Assembly (NCBI RefSeq): GCF_006716745.1
Contig: NZ_VFPP01000001.1
Span: 8,381,386 to 8,445,385 of the forward strand
Source of the DNA: Saccharothrix saharensis
Lineage (GTDB): Bacteria > Actinomycetota > Actinomycetes > Mycobacteriales > Pseudonocardiaceae
Length of the DNA: 64,000 bases
Direction of reading: 5' to 3'
In this document: one piece after another, positions 63,562-64,000 of the stretch
Layout: every line of letters begins with the position of its first letter
How positions within the stretch are numbered: the first letter of the stretch is position 1
Position numbers and translations under genes: made by a program
Notes under the pieces: generated by a model
Database searches by the model: none
What the model saw: only the letters and a program-made list of their open reading frames with translations
Told to the model about the DNA's origin: nothing

Positions 63562-64000
63562 TCACGAACCCGCCCCCGCGGTGCGCTGCCGGAGCAGGCT
63601 TTCGACCCCTTCGAGGAACGTCTCGCAGATCGGCTCGGGGTCGGACAGGCAGCCGGTGGCCATCGCTCCGTCCCGGAGCATGACGACGTGCCGGGCGGCG
63701 GGTTCGGCCGGTGCGTCACCGATGCGACCCAGCAGTTCGGTGATCGTGCGCGAGAACCACCGCCGGTGCGCGAGGACGGCTTGGTGCACGGGGTGGGCCG
63801 GGTCGGGGTACTCCGCCGCGGCGTTGAGGAAGGCACAGCCCCGGAAGCCGGGGGAGCGGATGCCGTCGGCGATGGACCCGGCGACGGCGCGCAGGGCGTC
63901 CGGCGCCGGCATCCCGCGGCCCACGATGGTGTCGACCTGGCTCCGGATGGCCCGGTCCGCCTCCCGCAGGTAGCTGACGATGAGGTCGTCCTTGCCGGGG
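63562..64000 (-). CDS. TetR-family regulator, N-terminus beyond window
   Basis: The C-terminal 146 residues of a TetR/AcrR regulator. The end of the DNA-binding part is outside the window; the ligand domain begins PGKDDLIVSYLREADRAIRS. GFRGCAFLNAAAEYPDPAHP and HQAVLAHRRWFSRTITELLG are typical of the group with a Cys in the pocket. The C-terminus (ETFLEGVESLLRQR) is intact. The target is unknown. Confidence 0.87.
   Translation of the reverse strand, partial: PGKDDLIVSYLREADRAIRSQVDTIVGRGMPAPDALRAVAGSIADGIRSPGFRGCAFLNAAAEYPDPAHPVHQAVLAHRRWFSRTITELLGRIGDAPAEPAARHVVMLRDGAMATGCLSDPEPICETFLEGVESLLRQRTAGAGS

Overview
The window is very GC-rich DNA with GTG, TTG and ATG starts, long secreted polysaccharide-degrading enzymes carrying ricin-type or CBM2 modules, a SARP regulator, and an ECF sigma factor coupled to a membrane partner. 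This points to a soil actinomycete. The family mix (NLR-like STAND proteins, a cutinase-type hydrolase with CBM2, a DUF2330 protein) suggests Pseudonocardiales such as Saccharothrix, Lentzea or Actinosynnema. That placement is inference; no rRNA or marker gene is present.

Left part (1-8905): the 5' part of a LacI-family regulator gene with a palindromic operator candidate, the relic of a subtilase gene, and a complete narGHJI respiratory nitrate reductase operon whose four genes overlap by 1-4 bp.

Mobile region (8906-17742): an 8.84-kb Tn7-like transposon has 25-bp inverted ends, arrays of about 18-bp end repeats, and a 5-bp target duplication (CCGGA). Its tnsA and tnsB genes are pseudogenes fused by a deletion. 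Inside it are (i) a second element of 2.78 kb with its own related ends and repeat arrays, whose only gene is an intact NLR-like ATPase/TPR protein with an amyloid-type N-terminal motif; (ii) a broken tyrosine recombinase; (iii) a degenerate IS3-family element with a 3-bp target duplication; (iv) an AT-richer cassette with a small precursor peptide and a radical SAM/SPASM enzyme (a likely cyclophane RiPP); and (v) a two-helix membrane protein of unknown role.

Central part (17785-42716): a DUF2330 membrane protein, a cutinase/PETase-like hydrolase with CBM2, a PaaX regulator, a decayed MFS gene, then a likely conflict/defence locus: a TIR-NB-ARC-TPR protein divergent from a TROVE/vWA-like protein and an ARPP-2-like protein. 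A plant-polymer and protein degradation zone follows: GH43, a GH-A-like secreted hydrolase, subtilase, GH5-ricin and a frameshifted GH43-ricin. sodF carries a Nur-type box at its promoter. An AhpD-like/MarR divergent pair, a hotdog thioesterase and a secreted DNRLRE-like protein close this part.

Right part (42721-64000): a three-subunit molybdenum hydroxylase (form-II CoxSML type), a SARP/AfsR regulator divergent from an MFS exporter - tandem ATP-grasp ligase - DUF6875 operon (a plausible small peptide biosynthesis cassette), a decayed TetX-like monooxygenase, an ECF sigma factor with its coupled partner, a PQQ-propeller lipoprotein followed by a degenerate second copy of the sigma gene start, a GAF-SpoIIE phosphatase, a two-gene operon of unrecognised proteins, a small secreted protein, and a truncated TetR regulator at the edge. 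No tRNA, rRNA or CRISPR array was seen.
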